Shown here piece after piece: positions 17,806 through 26,143 of a DNA stretch of 64,000 bases. A program made the position numbers and the translations under genes. This stretch comes from Pelorhabdus rhamnosifermentans (GTDB lineage: Bacteria > Bacillota > Negativicutes > UMGS1260), in contig NZ_JAHGVE010000002.1 in NCBI RefSeq assembly GCF_018835585.1, positions 161,665-225,664 on the forward strand, written 5' to 3'. Position 1 is the stretch's first letter, and each line of letters begins with the position of its first letter. The notes under the pieces are model-generated. The model saw only the letters and a program-made list of their open reading frames with translations. It searched no databases and was not told the origin of the DNA.

Positions 17806-19184
17806 TGAAAAAGCTGTTAGGCGTGACAGGGTGTATCACAGGAATCGCGCATACCTTTATGGCGGCGGAGGCATTGAAAAAAGCTGCTGAAGCGGCAGGT
17901 GTACAGATTAAAGTAGAAACAAATGGTGCCATTGGTGTCGAAGATGCATTGACGGCGGAGGAAATCAAGGAAGCGGACTGTATTATCGTAGCCAGCGACA
18001 AACAGGTGGATATGGAACGTTTAAACGGTAAACCTGTTATTGAAGTTCCAGTCGCGAAGGGTATTCAGCATGCAGCAGAACTTGTGCAGGAAGCTATGTC
18101 GGGAAATGTGGCCATTCGTGGCGGTAAGACTGTTAATAACGGGATATTTAGGATTGAAGAAAAACCGGGCATGGGGAATGCGATTTACAAACATCTCATG
18201 AGCGGCGTATCGCATATGATTCCGTTCGTTGTAGCCGGTGGTGTACTCATCGCCATTTCATTCTTATGGGGGATTTATTCTTTCGATCCGACATCGGATC
18301 AGTATAATCCGACCGCGGCCTTGTTAAAACAAATTGGCGGCTATTCCATGGGACTCATGGTTCCGATCCTAACAGCATATATCGCGCAATCCATAGCAGA
18401 TCGTCCGGGCCTTGTTGCGGGTTTTGTAGCCGGTACGATTGCGACAGCTACGGGTTCTGGTTTTATCGGCGGTATTCTTGGTGGTTTCTTGGCTGGTTAT
18501 GTAGCATTTTTCTTAATTAAATCCATGTCTGGACTGCCAAAACAGTTTGAAGGGCTCAAATCCATTTTCCTTGTACCGCTTGTCAGTGTTGTCGTTGTCG
18601 GGGTCGTCATGTACCTGCTTGCTGATCCAGTAGCAACAATTAATGCGAGTATGATGAGCTTTTTGTCAAATTTGCAGAATTCAAATCCAATTATTCTGGG
18701 TATCGTAATCGGTTGCATGAGTGCTTTTGATATGGGCGGTCCAGTAAACAAAGCGGCTTATGTTACGGGCACATTGCTTCTCGGTCAAGGTAATTATTAT
18801 TTCATGGCAGGGGTTTCCGCAGCTTGTATCACACCGCCGATTCTTGTTGCGATTTCTACGACGATATTCAAAAATAAATTTACCAAGGACGAGCGGGCAG
18901 CTGGCTTAGTAAACTATATTTTGGGCTGTACGCATATCACGGAAGGCGCTATTCCGTTCGCGGCTAAATCTCCATTGACGGTTATTCCGATTTTGATGCT
19001 TGGTTCCTCCATTTCGGCGGTTTTGACGTATATAATGAAGGTTCAGGTACCGGCACCGCATGGCGGTTTCCTGATTCTGGCCCTTGTCGACCAGCCTCTT
19101 ACCTGGGTGCTTTGCATTCTTGCTGGTTCGGTTGTCGGGGCAGTTATTTATGGCGTAACTAGAAAGATGGTAGCAGAAGATTGA
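17805..19184 (+). CDS. PTS fructose-family EIIBC
   Basis: A 459-residue fusion: EIIB at residues 1-100 (GVTGCITGIAHTFMAAEAL, phosphorylated Cys10) and membrane EIIC at about 125-455 (MSGVSHMIPFVVAGG, FDMGGPVNKAAY, ITEGAIPFAAKSP). Fructose EIIB domains usually read CPTGIAHT; here the residue after Cys is Ile. It takes up and phosphorylates a ketose and feeds the adjacent kinase and aldolase. The EIIA domain is a separate gene immediately downstream, with overlapping stop and start codons. Confidence 0.93.
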   Translation: MKKLLGVTGCITGIAHTFMAAEALKKAAEAAGVQIKVETNGAIGVEDALTAEEIKEADCIIVASDKQVDMERLNGKPVIEVPVAKGIQHAAELVQEAMSGNVAIRGGKTVNNGIFRIEEKPGMGNAIYKHLMSGVSHMIPFVVAGGVLIAISFLWGIYSFDPTSDQYNPTAALLKQIGGYSMGLMVPILTAYIAQSIADRPGLVAGFVAGTIATATGSGFIGGILGGFLAGYVAFFLIKSMSGLPKQFEGLKSIFLVPLVSVVVVGVVMYLLADPVATINASMMSFLSNLQNSNPIILGIVIGCMSAFDMGGPVNKAAYVTGTLLLGQGNYYFMAGVSAACITPPILVAISTTIFKNKFTKDERAAGLVNYILGCTHITEGAIPFAAKSPLTVIPILMLGSSISAVLTYIMKVQVPAPHGGFLILALVDQPLTWVLCILAGSVVGAVIYGVTRKMVAED

Positions 19185-19624
19185 TGAATTTATTTGCAGA
19201 AGATACGATTTGTATAGATTTACAGGCTAAAACACGGGAGGATGTTATCGATCAAATGGTAACGATGCTGGATGAGGCGGGCGTTCTTTCGGATAAGGAA
19301 CTGTATAAGCAGTGCATCTGGGCTAGAGAAAAGTTGTCAACCACGGAAATTGGCTTTGACATCGCCATACCGCATGCAAAAACGAAAGCTGTCAAGGAAA
19401 CACGGGTGGCTTTTGGAATTGTTAAGGAGGGTGTGGATTATAAGAGCGAAGACGAAAGTCTGGCACATCTGATATTTATGATTGCGGCAGGCGACGGTGC
19501 GGATAATTTACATCTGCAGGTGCTGTCACGGTTGGCGCGTAAACTGATTGACCCGGTATTCCGTGATCAACTTCTGAAGGCAAAGGATAAAAAATCAGTA
19601 ATGGAATATTTATCTGAAGTGTAA
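19184..19624 (+). CDS. PTS fructose-type EIIA
   Basis: A 146-residue PTS_EIIA_2 protein that passes phosphate from HPr to the EIIB domain next door. His64 in IAIPHAKT is the phosphorylation site; LRKL-type helices and a LHLQVLSRLARKL stretch follow as in FruA/PtsN. I take the ATG at 19184, sharing its base A with the upstream TGA, over the TTG at 19181. It is the last gene of the aldolase-kinase-PTS operon. Confidence 0.92.
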   Translation: MNLFAEDTICIDLQAKTREDVIDQMVTMLDEAGVLSDKELYKQCIWAREKLSTTEIGFDIAIPHAKTKAVKETRVAFGIVKEGVDYKSEDESLAHLIFMIAAGDGADNLHLQVLSRLARKLIDPVFRDQLLKAKDKKSVMEYLSEV

Positions 19625-19661
19625 AACATGCAGGAATGTTTCCGTTTGCCGATAGAGCCTC

Positions 19662-19707
19662 ATGGTAGCGCAGGAACGGGCTTTTTCCTCCGCTTCTTCG
19701 CTGCCAT
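19662..19707 (+). other. Long interrupted hairpin after the EIIA gene
   Basis: ATGGTAGCG (19662) pairs with CGCTGCCAT (19699), and inner AGGAA (19672) with TTCCT (19685). It precedes a clear terminator, so it is probably an RNA-stabilising element of the operon 3' end. Confidence 0.5.
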
Positions 19708-19717
19708 TTGGAACACA

Positions 19718-19753
19718 AAATGCACCTTACGCTTTGCGTAAGGTGCATTTTTG
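19718..19753 (+). terminator. Rho-independent terminator of the aldolase-PTS operon
   Basis: A perfect 15-bp stem (19718-19732 against 19736-19750) with a TTT loop, then TTT. A second near-perfect 24-base palindrome at 19765-19788 follows with a short T run. Confidence 0.85.
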
Positions 19754-19809
19754 TCTACGATCTGAGACGCCTGCATATGCAGGTGTCTTTTGCTACTTAG
19801 TATAAGATA

Positions 19810-19844
19810 AAATAAAAGCAATAAAAGGCCTTGTTCTTTTATTT
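19810..19844 (-). terminator. Terminator of the KimA-like gene
   Basis: AAATAAAAG at 19810 pairs with CTTTTATTT at 19836; on the minus strand it follows directly after the stop codon at 19846 and runs into a T-rich stretch. Confidence 0.6.
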
Positions 19845-19845
19845 G

Positions 19846-21684
19846 TTATTTTTTTAAATGGAAGGGGATGGTTGTGACAACAACATTGTCTTTTAAAATG
19901 AGCAAGGTACGTAAAACCCAGCCTGTTTGATTATGAAGCAAACGGTGCCAATTCTTTTTTGTTTCAAATTCCGGAATGAGCACAGTAATAAAATCTTCCG
20001 GTGCTTTTGCTTTTTCCAGTTTCGATACATAATCAATGAGTGGCTGAATGACGAGACGATAGGGTGAGTAGACAACAACGAGTTTAAAGTCTGTACGGAG
20101 GGATTCCCATTTTTTTTCTACACGCTTGCCTGATTCTTCATCAATGGCAATATGGAGAGCAATGACATCATTGGAAATGGCTTTGGCATATTTGAGTGTC
20201 TCCGCTACAACGCGCGTTGGTGAAGCAATAGGGACGATTACCATATTTTTTCCAATGGGTGTATTGAATGTAGCTTCAATTTCATCAACAGGCAAATGAA
20301 GCTGTTCAGCCATATCATTGTAATGGTGGCGGATTTTTTTTAAAATAAAAATCATGATAGGAATAAAGACAATGACCATCCAAGCGCCATAGAAGAATTT
20401 CGTGACAAGAATAATGATTACAACAATCCCTGTAATGACGGCGCCGAAAGCATTGAGTACGGCGCGGATCATCCAGCCTGAACCTTGTTCTTTACGCCAG
20501 TGTACAACCATACCGCTTTGTGCGATGGTAAAAGATAGAAATACGCCAATGGCATAGAGAGAAATGAGATTTTCTGTGTTGCCGTCATAGAAGAAAATGA
20601 GTAGTCCCGCTGTTATGCTAAGTAAGATGATGCCGTTAGAAAAGCTGAGACGTTCGCCTCGTGTGCCAAGATAGCGGGGCATATAGCCATCTTTGGCTAA
20701 AATGGAGAGAAGTGGCGGCAAGCCGTTAAAGGAGGTATTCGCTGCTAAATACAGGACAAGCATGGTTGTAATCTGGATGTAGTAGTACATAAAGCCTCTA
20801 CCAAAAGTTTTCTCAGCAATTTGTGATAAAGCTGTGACATCTTCAATAGGCAGAATATGAAAATGCATTAAGAGGTAAGTAATGCCAAAGAACATGATAC
20901 CTAAAATGCCAGACATCAAATAAGTCGTTTTTGTGGCATTTTTTACTTCTGGCTCCTTAAACATGGGAACACCATTTGAAATAGCCTCGATACCTGTCAT
21001 CGAACTACAGCCATTGGCAAATGCACGAAGCAGAAGATAAAAGACTGGAAAATTTAATTGTTTTTCGAGTGACTGAGGTGGAATAGCAGGAGCTGTTCCT
21101 TGGAACGATTGGAAGATACCCGCGCCAATTAAGACGATAATACCAATAATAAAGGCGTAAGTAGGGATAACAAAAGTTGACGAAGATTCGCGAACACCTC
21201 GGAGGTTAATGAGCGTTAAAATACCAAACAATACGAAAATGTCGAGCACTACTTGATGTACAGCCAGTTCGGGAAAAGCCGAGACAATGGCGGCCGTACC
21301 TGCGGATACACTGACAGCCACAGTCAATGTATAATCGGCAAAAAGTGATGCAGCGGCAGTAAGTGCCGGCCATTCGCCGAGATTATGTATGGCTACGGCA
21401 TAAGAGCCACCGCCCCCGGGATTGGCTTTGGCTACTTGAACGTAAGATAAAGTAACAATGGCAAGTAAGATTAAAATAGCAATGGCTACAGGTCCAATAA
21501 AGCCATAAGCAAGCATACCCGGAATAGCAAGTATGAGCATTATCTGTTCCGGTCCATAAGCAACAGATGAGAGAGCATCTGATGAAAAGATAGCTAAGGC
21601 TTTCCACTTAGGTAATTTTTCACGTATCATTTCTTGATTATGCAGCGGTCTACCAATAAGTATGCGCCGCAAAAAGTGCATCAT
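19846..21684 (-). CDS. kimA: KimA-like potassium importer (APC superfamily)
   Basis: A 612-residue permease with about twelve helices and a C-terminal cytosolic domain of about 150 residues. Its N-terminal half closely resembles B. subtilis KimA/YdaO: RRILIGRPL, KALAIFSSDALSSVAYGPEQ, ANPGGGGSYAVA, VAVSVSAGTAAIVSAFPEL, CSSMTGIEAISNGVPMFK. The function, proton-driven K+ uptake inhibited by c-di-AMP, follows from that family. A longer frame starts at 21744, but the ATG at 21684 has GGAGG in front and matches the family N-terminus. A structured leader with a terminator-like end lies upstream (21745-21810). Confidence 0.87.
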   Translation of the reverse strand: MMHFLRRILIGRPLHNQEMIREKLPKWKALAIFSSDALSSVAYGPEQIMLILAIPGMLAYGFIGPVAIAILILLAIVTLSYVQVAKANPGGGGSYAVAIHNLGEWPALTAAASLFADYTLTVAVSVSAGTAAIVSAFPELAVHQVVLDIFVLFGILTLINLRGVRESSSTFVIPTYAFIIGIIVLIGAGIFQSFQGTAPAIPPQSLEKQLNFPVFYLLLRAFANGCSSMTGIEAISNGVPMFKEPEVKNATKTTYLMSGILGIMFFGITYLLMHFHILPIEDVTALSQIAEKTFGRGFMYYYIQITTMLVLYLAANTSFNGLPPLLSILAKDGYMPRYLGTRGERLSFSNGIILLSITAGLLIFFYDGNTENLISLYAIGVFLSFTIAQSGMVVHWRKEQGSGWMIRAVLNAFGAVITGIVVIIILVTKFFYGAWMVIVFIPIMIFILKKIRHHYNDMAEQLHLPVDEIEATFNTPIGKNMVIVPIASPTRVVAETLKYAKAISNDVIALHIAIDEESGKRVEKKWESLRTDFKLVVVYSPYRLVIQPLIDYVSKLEKAKAPEDFITVLIPEFETKKNWHRLLHNQTGWVLRTLLILKDNVVVTTIPFHLKK

Positions 21685-21744
21685 AATTTGATCATCCTCC
21701 AAGTATAAGTTAACCGATTTTATTGATTTTTTTTCTTCATGCAT

Positions 21745-21810
21745 AAAAAAAACTCAGAAGGTCCTAATTTTGGTTAGACCTACGGAGTTCGCAGATGAGC
21801 CGCTCCGAGT
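21745..21810 (-). promoter_or_regulatory. Structured leader with terminator-like end upstream of kimA
   Basis: On the minus-strand RNA, ACUCGGAG (21810-21803) can pair either with CUCCG (21787-21783) or with CUUCUGAGU (21760-21752), which is followed by a run of U. Between them is a hairpin AGGUC...GGACCU (21781-21759). The mutually exclusive pairings suggest an attenuator or riboswitch. It does not match the c-di-AMP (ydaO) riboswitch consensus as I remember it. Confidence 0.5.
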
Positions 21811-21995
21811 AATTTATCTTTCTTATTATAGACCATTTTGCTCACATCTAATTATACAAAACTTGTAGAAGAAAGAAAGCCTAGCTTTTTCAGTATAAAT
21901 AATAATTTACAGGTTAAAAATGATGATTTGTTGAATAAATCTCTTCGTTACACCTATTTTGACCTGATCTCTCTATTTATCGGCGTTTTACTTGA

Positions 21996-22026
21996 AAAAG
22001 AACATCGGATAAACCGATGTTCTTTT
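21996..22026 (-). terminator. Terminator of the radical SAM/Cys-repeat operon
   Basis: A perfect 13-bp stem (21996-22008 against 22014-22026), loop of 5, with T runs on either side, located 13 bases after the minus-strand stop codon at 22040. Confidence 0.85.
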
Positions 22027-22039
22027 AAAATTTACCTTT

Positions 22040-22501
22040 TTAGCGACGCGGATAACATCCGTGAGGATAACAAGGACGAGGATAGCAATGTCTTGGATAA
22101 CAGCCATGAGGATAACAAGGGCGAGGATAGCAGGCCGTATTTGGTGAACAAGGTGTATTAGGTGAGCAAGTCGTATTGGGCGAACAAGGTGTATTAGGTG
22201 AGCAAGTCGTATTGGGCGAACAAGGTATATTAGGTGAGCAAGTCGTATTAGGCGAACATGGTGTATTAGGTGAGCAAGGTGTATTAGGTGAACAGTATGT
22301 GTTAGGCCAGCAATTTTTTACGGGATAACAAGGCCTTGGGTAGCAATGATGAGGATAACAGTATCCATAATGAGTGACGCGAGGTGCGTCTTCTAATTCC
22401 TCAAAATCTTCAATGTCTTCAATCTCAAAGTCGTCTCTGTCAAGGTCTTCTCTATCATCAAGGTCTTTTCTTTCATCAAAGTCTTCTTTGTCATCAAACA
22501 T
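22040..22501 (-). CDS. Cys-rich repeat protein, candidate radical SAM substrate
   Basis: A 153-residue protein I do not recognise. Residues 2-39 form an extremely acidic leader (23 of the first 39 are Asp or Glu). From residue 48 to the end it carries 19 Cys, each followed by an aromatic residue or Ser and then Pro: three CYPxx units, one CWPNTY, nine CSPNT-type hexapeptides (70-123), then six CYP pentapeptides. Cys spacing is strictly 5 or 6. No signal peptide or GG cleavage motif. Its ATG follows directly on the stop codon of the radical SAM gene, with GGGAGG inside that gene's end, so the two are translationally coupled. It may be a modified peptide precursor or a spore-surface protein. 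Confidence 0.85.
   Translation of the reverse strand: MFDDKEDFDERKDLDDREDLDRDDFEIEDIEDFEELEDAPRVTHYGYCYPHHCYPRPCYPVKNCWPNTYCSPNTPCSPNTPCSPNTTCSPNIPCSPNTTCSPNTPCSPNTTCSPNTPCSPNTACYPRPCYPHGCYPRHCYPRPCYPHGCYPRR
22133..22294 (-). repeat. Nine tandem 18-bp repeats coding CSPNT-type units
   Basis: In-frame tandem repeats inside the Cys-rich gene. The third-base pattern alternates between two unit types, giving a 36-bp higher-order repeat in part of the array, as expected from recent expansion by slippage or unequal crossing over. Confidence 0.85.
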
Positions 22502-23731
22502 TTATTTTTCCTCCCAAATTCCAGTTTCAGGATTGTAATAACAACCGGCCGGGCAGGCAAGCCAGTTTCTTTGACTATCGCAGCTTTGCGAGAGGGGACG
22601 GCAATCATGGCAAGCATAACGATATTCACAACTCTTGCATTTCGTAATGCAATCTTTCGTGGTTTGCCAATAATCAGTCAGTGGTTTTTCATGAAGAATT
22701 GTGAGCAGGGATTTCTCTAGCACATTTCCGCAAAGCTGATTGCGGGAAAAAATACAGGGAATGACATCGCCAGTAGCTGTTATGGCTAGTTTTCCTGCTA
22801 GACAATTGTGATAGTGCTGTGCTTCAAAAAAAGAAAAACTATCTGTGTAGAAGGGCGGTTGAATAAGGGCTTTTTTATAATTATCAGGTCTTAACTTTTC
22901 ATCATCCCCTCGCCCAGTGGGGCGGATGACATCGGGGGGGTTGACTTCTACCCCTAAATTTTTGCAGAAATTCATGATATTTTCTACTTCATTTTCATTT
23001 GTCTTCATTATTATAGAAGCAATACGTAGGGGAATGTCAGCATTAAGTATACGGTGAATAGCAGTTTGTGTGAGGTCAAAGCTACCTGCGTGTTGTGTAA
23101 CGGCATCATGGACTGCTGCGTTATCGGCATAAATAGTTGTGGCTATTTGGACCTGATATTTTTTAAAAAAGTCAATGTCTTCTGTTGTAATCAGCGTAGC
23201 ATTGGAAAAAATTTCAATGTACTCGTACCCTAGTTTATGAGCTGTTACAATAAGTTCGCGCCACTTTGGGTAGAGGAGTGGTTCGCCACCGATGAACTGA
23301 ATAGCTCGGGCTCCGGACTGAAAAGCTTCTTCCATGACTTTAAGCCAGACTTCATGGGGAACTTGTTGTTTCTCACAGTTGGGGCCACTTGTGGCGTAGC
23401 AGTGTAGGCACTTGTTATTGCAAGCAGATGTTAATTCAAGCCAGAGAAAGTCTAGCTTGACAGGAGAAGCTTTTGGTGGCACCGATTGTTGAGGCTCATG
23501 ATAATAATAATCAGCCAGTTCTAAAGTCACGAGCTTATCGAAAAAATCATAGGAATTGTTGTGTGGAGTATCATGGGGAACTAGGCTTCCTAAATCCTGA
23601 TTTTCGCATAAACGAAGAAGTTTTACTGCGTGACCATTAATGGAATGGACCTTGCCTGTCTTGAGATTATAAATGGCGCCGCGTGCTGTTCCTTCTACAA
23701 GTTTGCAATGATCACGTAATCGAAAATACAA
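22502..23731 (-). CDS. Radical SAM/SPASM peptide-modifying enzyme
   Basis: A 409-residue enzyme. Residues 1-75 look like a peptide-binding (PqqD-like, RRE-type) domain, followed by the radical SAM core with Cys104, Cys108 and Cys111 (SACNNKCLHCYA) and FIGGEPLLYP, then a SPASM region with Cys310, 326, 361, 365, 368, 374, 377 and more for auxiliary clusters. This architecture is that of thioether-forming or other RiPP maturases. I start at the TTG at 23731 because AAGGAG lies 8 bases before it; the frame upstream (to 23809) has no such site. The gene directly downstream encodes a 19-Cys repeat protein, the obvious candidate substrate. Confidence 0.88.
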   Translation of the reverse strand: MYFRLRDHCKLVEGTARGAIYNLKTGKVHSINGHAVKLLRLCENQDLGSLVPHDTPHNNSYDFFDKLVTLELADYYYHEPQQSVPPKASPVKLDFLWLELTSACNNKCLHCYATSGPNCEKQQVPHEVWLKVMEEAFQSGARAIQFIGGEPLLYPKWRELIVTAHKLGYEYIEIFSNATLITTEDIDFFKKYQVQIATTIYADNAAVHDAVTQHAGSFDLTQTAIHRILNADIPLRIASIIMKTNENEVENIMNFCKNLGVEVNPPDVIRPTGRGDDEKLRPDNYKKALIQPPFYTDSFSFFEAQHYHNCLAGKLAITATGDVIPCIFSRNQLCGNVLEKSLLTILHEKPLTDYWQTTKDCITKCKSCEYRYACHDCRPLSQSCDSQRNWLACPAGCYYNPETGIWEEK

Positions 23732-23841
23732 TGATACCACTCCTTTTTGCTTCCATAAACAACTCTTAGTTATTTTTATTCCTCTCATATTCCGATTGTG
23801 CTTGTACAAAAAAAGTCATGATAGAAAATGATGATTTTATG

Positions 23842-23870
23842 TTGACAAAATTCAACGTGTTGGTTATAAT
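23842..23870 (+). promoter_or_regulatory. Sigma-A promoter for tRNA-Gly
   Basis: TTGACA at 23842 and TATAAT at 23865 with an exact 17-base spacer; transcription would start about 15 bases before the tRNA. Confidence 0.9.
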
Positions 23871-23892
23871 AAACAAGTCGTAAAAATGTTGT

Positions 23893-23967
23893 GCGGAAGT
23901 AGCTCAGTGGTAGAGCATCGCCTTGCCAAGGCGAGGGTCGCGAGTTCGAATCTCGTCTTCCGCTCCA
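23893..23967 (+). tRNA. tRNA-Gly (anticodon GCC)
   Basis: A complete cloverleaf: acceptor GCGGAAG pairs with CTTCCGC, the anticodon loop TTGCCAA gives GCC at 23925-23927, and the T-arm contains GTTCGAATC. The 3' CCA is encoded. A minus-strand frame across it is only a shadow. Confidence 0.97.
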
Positions 23968-23976
23968 TAGATGATT

Positions 23977-24004
23977 AAAAACCCAGTTATGTACTGGGTT
24001 TTTT
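23977..24004 (+). terminator. Terminator after tRNA-Gly
   Basis: AAAACCCAGT pairs with ACTGGGTTTT around a short loop, followed by T. Confidence 0.88.
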
Positions 24005-24191
24005 GCATTTTTGTTGTTTTTGTTATACAATTATGGTAATATATTAGGCATGGCATGCTGGAATTTGTCCAACCTGTTTGTATTTTTTTTGCTTCGAGTC
24101 ACAATTAGCATTGACAATTAGCCATTTATGGAACACTAAGATAGAACAGGGCAAGCATGGTCAGTATTTACTAAGGGAGGATATCGCATAA

Positions 24192-25490
24192 ATGAAAGTA
24201 ACAGTGGAAAGAATAGACAATCATAAAGCCGTATTAGAAGTGGAAGTTCCACAGGAGGAAGTAGGAAAAGCTGTTAACAGAGCTTATCAAAAATTAGCAG
24301 CAAAGGTCAATATTCCTGGTTTCCGTAAAGGAAAAACCCCTCGCAAAATTTTAGAAATGCGTATTGGTAAAGAAGCGATCCTTGAGGAAGCTTTTGATTT
24401 CATTGTACCTAACGCTTATGGTAAGGCTCTTGAAGAACAAAAACTGGAAGTTGTGAGTCGGCCTGAAATTGATGTTATTACATTAAAAGAAGACGAACCT
24501 TGCGTATTTAAAGCAACTGTGATTGTTAAGCCAGAAGTGACACTTGGTCAATATAAGGCTTTGAAAATTGCCGAAGTGAAAGCAGAAGTGAAAGACGAAG
24601 AGGTAGAAAAGCAGTTGGACGACATGCGTAGTCGTCAGGCGAAAATGATTGTAGTCCCTGATGCTGTTTTAGCGAAAGGTGATTTTGCTATTATCGATTT
24701 TGAAGGCTTTGTTGATGGAGAGCCGTTTAAAGGTGGCGATGGCCAAGGCTATCCATTAGAAGTAGGTTCAGGCAGCTTTATTCCTGGCTTTGAAGATCAA
24801 CTCATTGGCGCTAAAAGTGGTGAGGATCGGACAGTTAAAGTAACTTTCCCGGATGACTACTTTGTAAAGGAATTGGCAAGTAAAGAAGCAGAATTTAAAG
24901 TAGCCATTCAAGATATTAAGCGTAAGGAATTGCCGGAGCTTGACGATGAATTCGCTAAGGATGTCAGTGATTTTGCGACCTTGGAGGAATTAAAGACTGA
25001 TTTGAAGAATAAGTTAGAAGAGGCTGCGAAGGAAAAGGCCGAACGGGAATTTAAAAATAATGTTGTCAAAACGGCCGTAGATAATGCTCAGATGGATATT
25101 CCTGATATTATGGTTGATGACAGAGTGAATATTATGATTCAGGATTTGGCAATCAACTTGGAAAATCGCGGTATGCAGCTTGATAAGTATTTAGAATATG
25201 TTCATACGGATATGAATGATTTGAAGAAAAATTATCGCGAGAGTGCTTTAGCTAATGTGAAAGTCGATCTTTTGTTGGAAGCCATTGCGAAAGAAGAAAA
25301 GCTGGAAGTGGCTGCTGAAGATTTAGATGCTGAAACTTTAGCTATGGCTGAAACTTATCAAACGACTGTAGAAGAAGTTCGCAAAATTATTACGGAACAG
25401 GGAAATATTGGTGCTCTTGGCAGAACAGTTTTGCGTAAAAAGGCGCTTGGCCTGATTATGGATACTGTTGAAACTGTTGAACAAGCATAA
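24192..25490 (+). CDS. tig: Trigger factor
   Basis: A 432-residue ribosome-bound chaperone and peptidyl-prolyl isomerase. The N-terminal ribosome-binding domain has the signature GFRKGKTPR (about residues 44-52), the FKBP domain spans about 150-240 (GDFAIIDFEGFVDGEPF, LEVGSGSFIPGFEDQL), and a helical substrate-binding domain follows. Length is normal. AGGGAGG lies before the ATG. It heads the classic tig-clpP-clpX block. Confidence 0.97.
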   Translation: MKVTVERIDNHKAVLEVEVPQEEVGKAVNRAYQKLAAKVNIPGFRKGKTPRKILEMRIGKEAILEEAFDFIVPNAYGKALEEQKLEVVSRPEIDVITLKEDEPCVFKATVIVKPEVTLGQYKALKIAEVKAEVKDEEVEKQLDDMRSRQAKMIVVPDAVLAKGDFAIIDFEGFVDGEPFKGGDGQGYPLEVGSGSFIPGFEDQLIGAKSGEDRTVKVTFPDDYFVKELASKEAEFKVAIQDIKRKELPELDDEFAKDVSDFATLEELKTDLKNKLEEAAKEKAEREFKNNVVKTAVDNAQMDIPDIMVDDRVNIMIQDLAINLENRGMQLDKYLEYVHTDMNDLKKNYRESALANVKVDLLLEAIAKEEKLEVAAEDLDAETLAMAETYQTTVEEVRKIITEQGNIGALGRTVLRKKALGLIMDTVETVEQA

Positions 25491-25525
25491 AATTAGCTTA
25501 GAATATATGAACCGGGGTGTGTTAA

Positions 25526-26131
25526 ATGAATTTTGTGCCGATGGTAGTTGAACAATCAAATCGTGGTGAACGGGCTTATGATATTTACTCACGCCTGTTA
25601 AAAGATCGTATTGTGTTTATTGGTGGGCCGATTGATGATAATATGGCTAACCTTGTTATTGCACAACTCTTATTTTTGGAATCGGAAGATCCTGATAAGG
25701 ATATTCATATTTATATTAACAGTCCAGGCGGTGTTGTGACAGCAGGACTGGCGATTTATGACACCATGCAGTATATTAAACCGGATGTGTCGACTATTTG
25801 TTTAGGTAGTGCCGCCAGCATGGCAGCATTACTCTTGACTGCTGGCGCCAAGGGTAAACGCTATGCTTTACCTTACGCGCGTATTATGATTCATCAGCCT
25901 CATGGTGGAGCGCAAGGTCAAGCGACGGATATTGAAATTCATGCCCGTGAAATTTTGCGCTTGCGTGAAGTGGGGAATGAAATGCTCGTTCGTCATACTG
26001 GCCAAACGATGGAAAAGATTAAGCATGATGTGGAACGCGATTTTTTCATGTCGAGCCAGGAAGCCATGGATTACGGTTTGATTGATGCAGTAATTACTCG
26101 CAATGATAAACAAAAGGAGACTTCCAAATAG
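25526..26131 (+). CDS. clpP: ATP-dependent Clp protease proteolytic subunit
   Basis: A 201-residue serine protease that forms the double-heptamer chamber used by ClpX and ClpC. The catalytic triad is Ser98 (GSAASMAA), His123 (MIHQPHGG) and Asp172 (VERDFFM), in register with B. subtilis ClpP. It lies between tig and clpX, 12 bases before the latter, and is probably co-transcribed. Confidence 0.97.
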   Translation: MNFVPMVVEQSNRGERAYDIYSRLLKDRIVFIGGPIDDNMANLVIAQLLFLESEDPDKDIHIYINSPGGVVTAGLAIYDTMQYIKPDVSTICLGSAASMAALLLTAGAKGKRYALPYARIMIHQPHGGAQGQATDIEIHAREILRLREVGNEMLVRHTGQTMEKIKHDVERDFFMSSQEAMDYGLIDAVITRNDKQKETSK

Positions 26132-26143
26132 AGAGGTGATAAC

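Noticed and set aside
21745-21810. Classical c-di-AMP (ydaO) riboswitch
   Set aside because: Too short and lacking the conserved blocks of that class; kept only as an unidentified leader.
21838-22161. 107-residue plus-strand frame
   Set aside because: It runs antisense through the Cys-repeat gene and its terminator; its acidic repeats are the complement of the CYP codons and it has no ribosome site.
22133-22294. Possible CRISPR array
   Set aside because: The 18-bp units are contiguous, have no spacers and stay in frame within a coding sequence.
23785-24030. 81-residue minus-strand frame
   Set aside because: It is the familiar false frame across a tRNA gene and its promoter.
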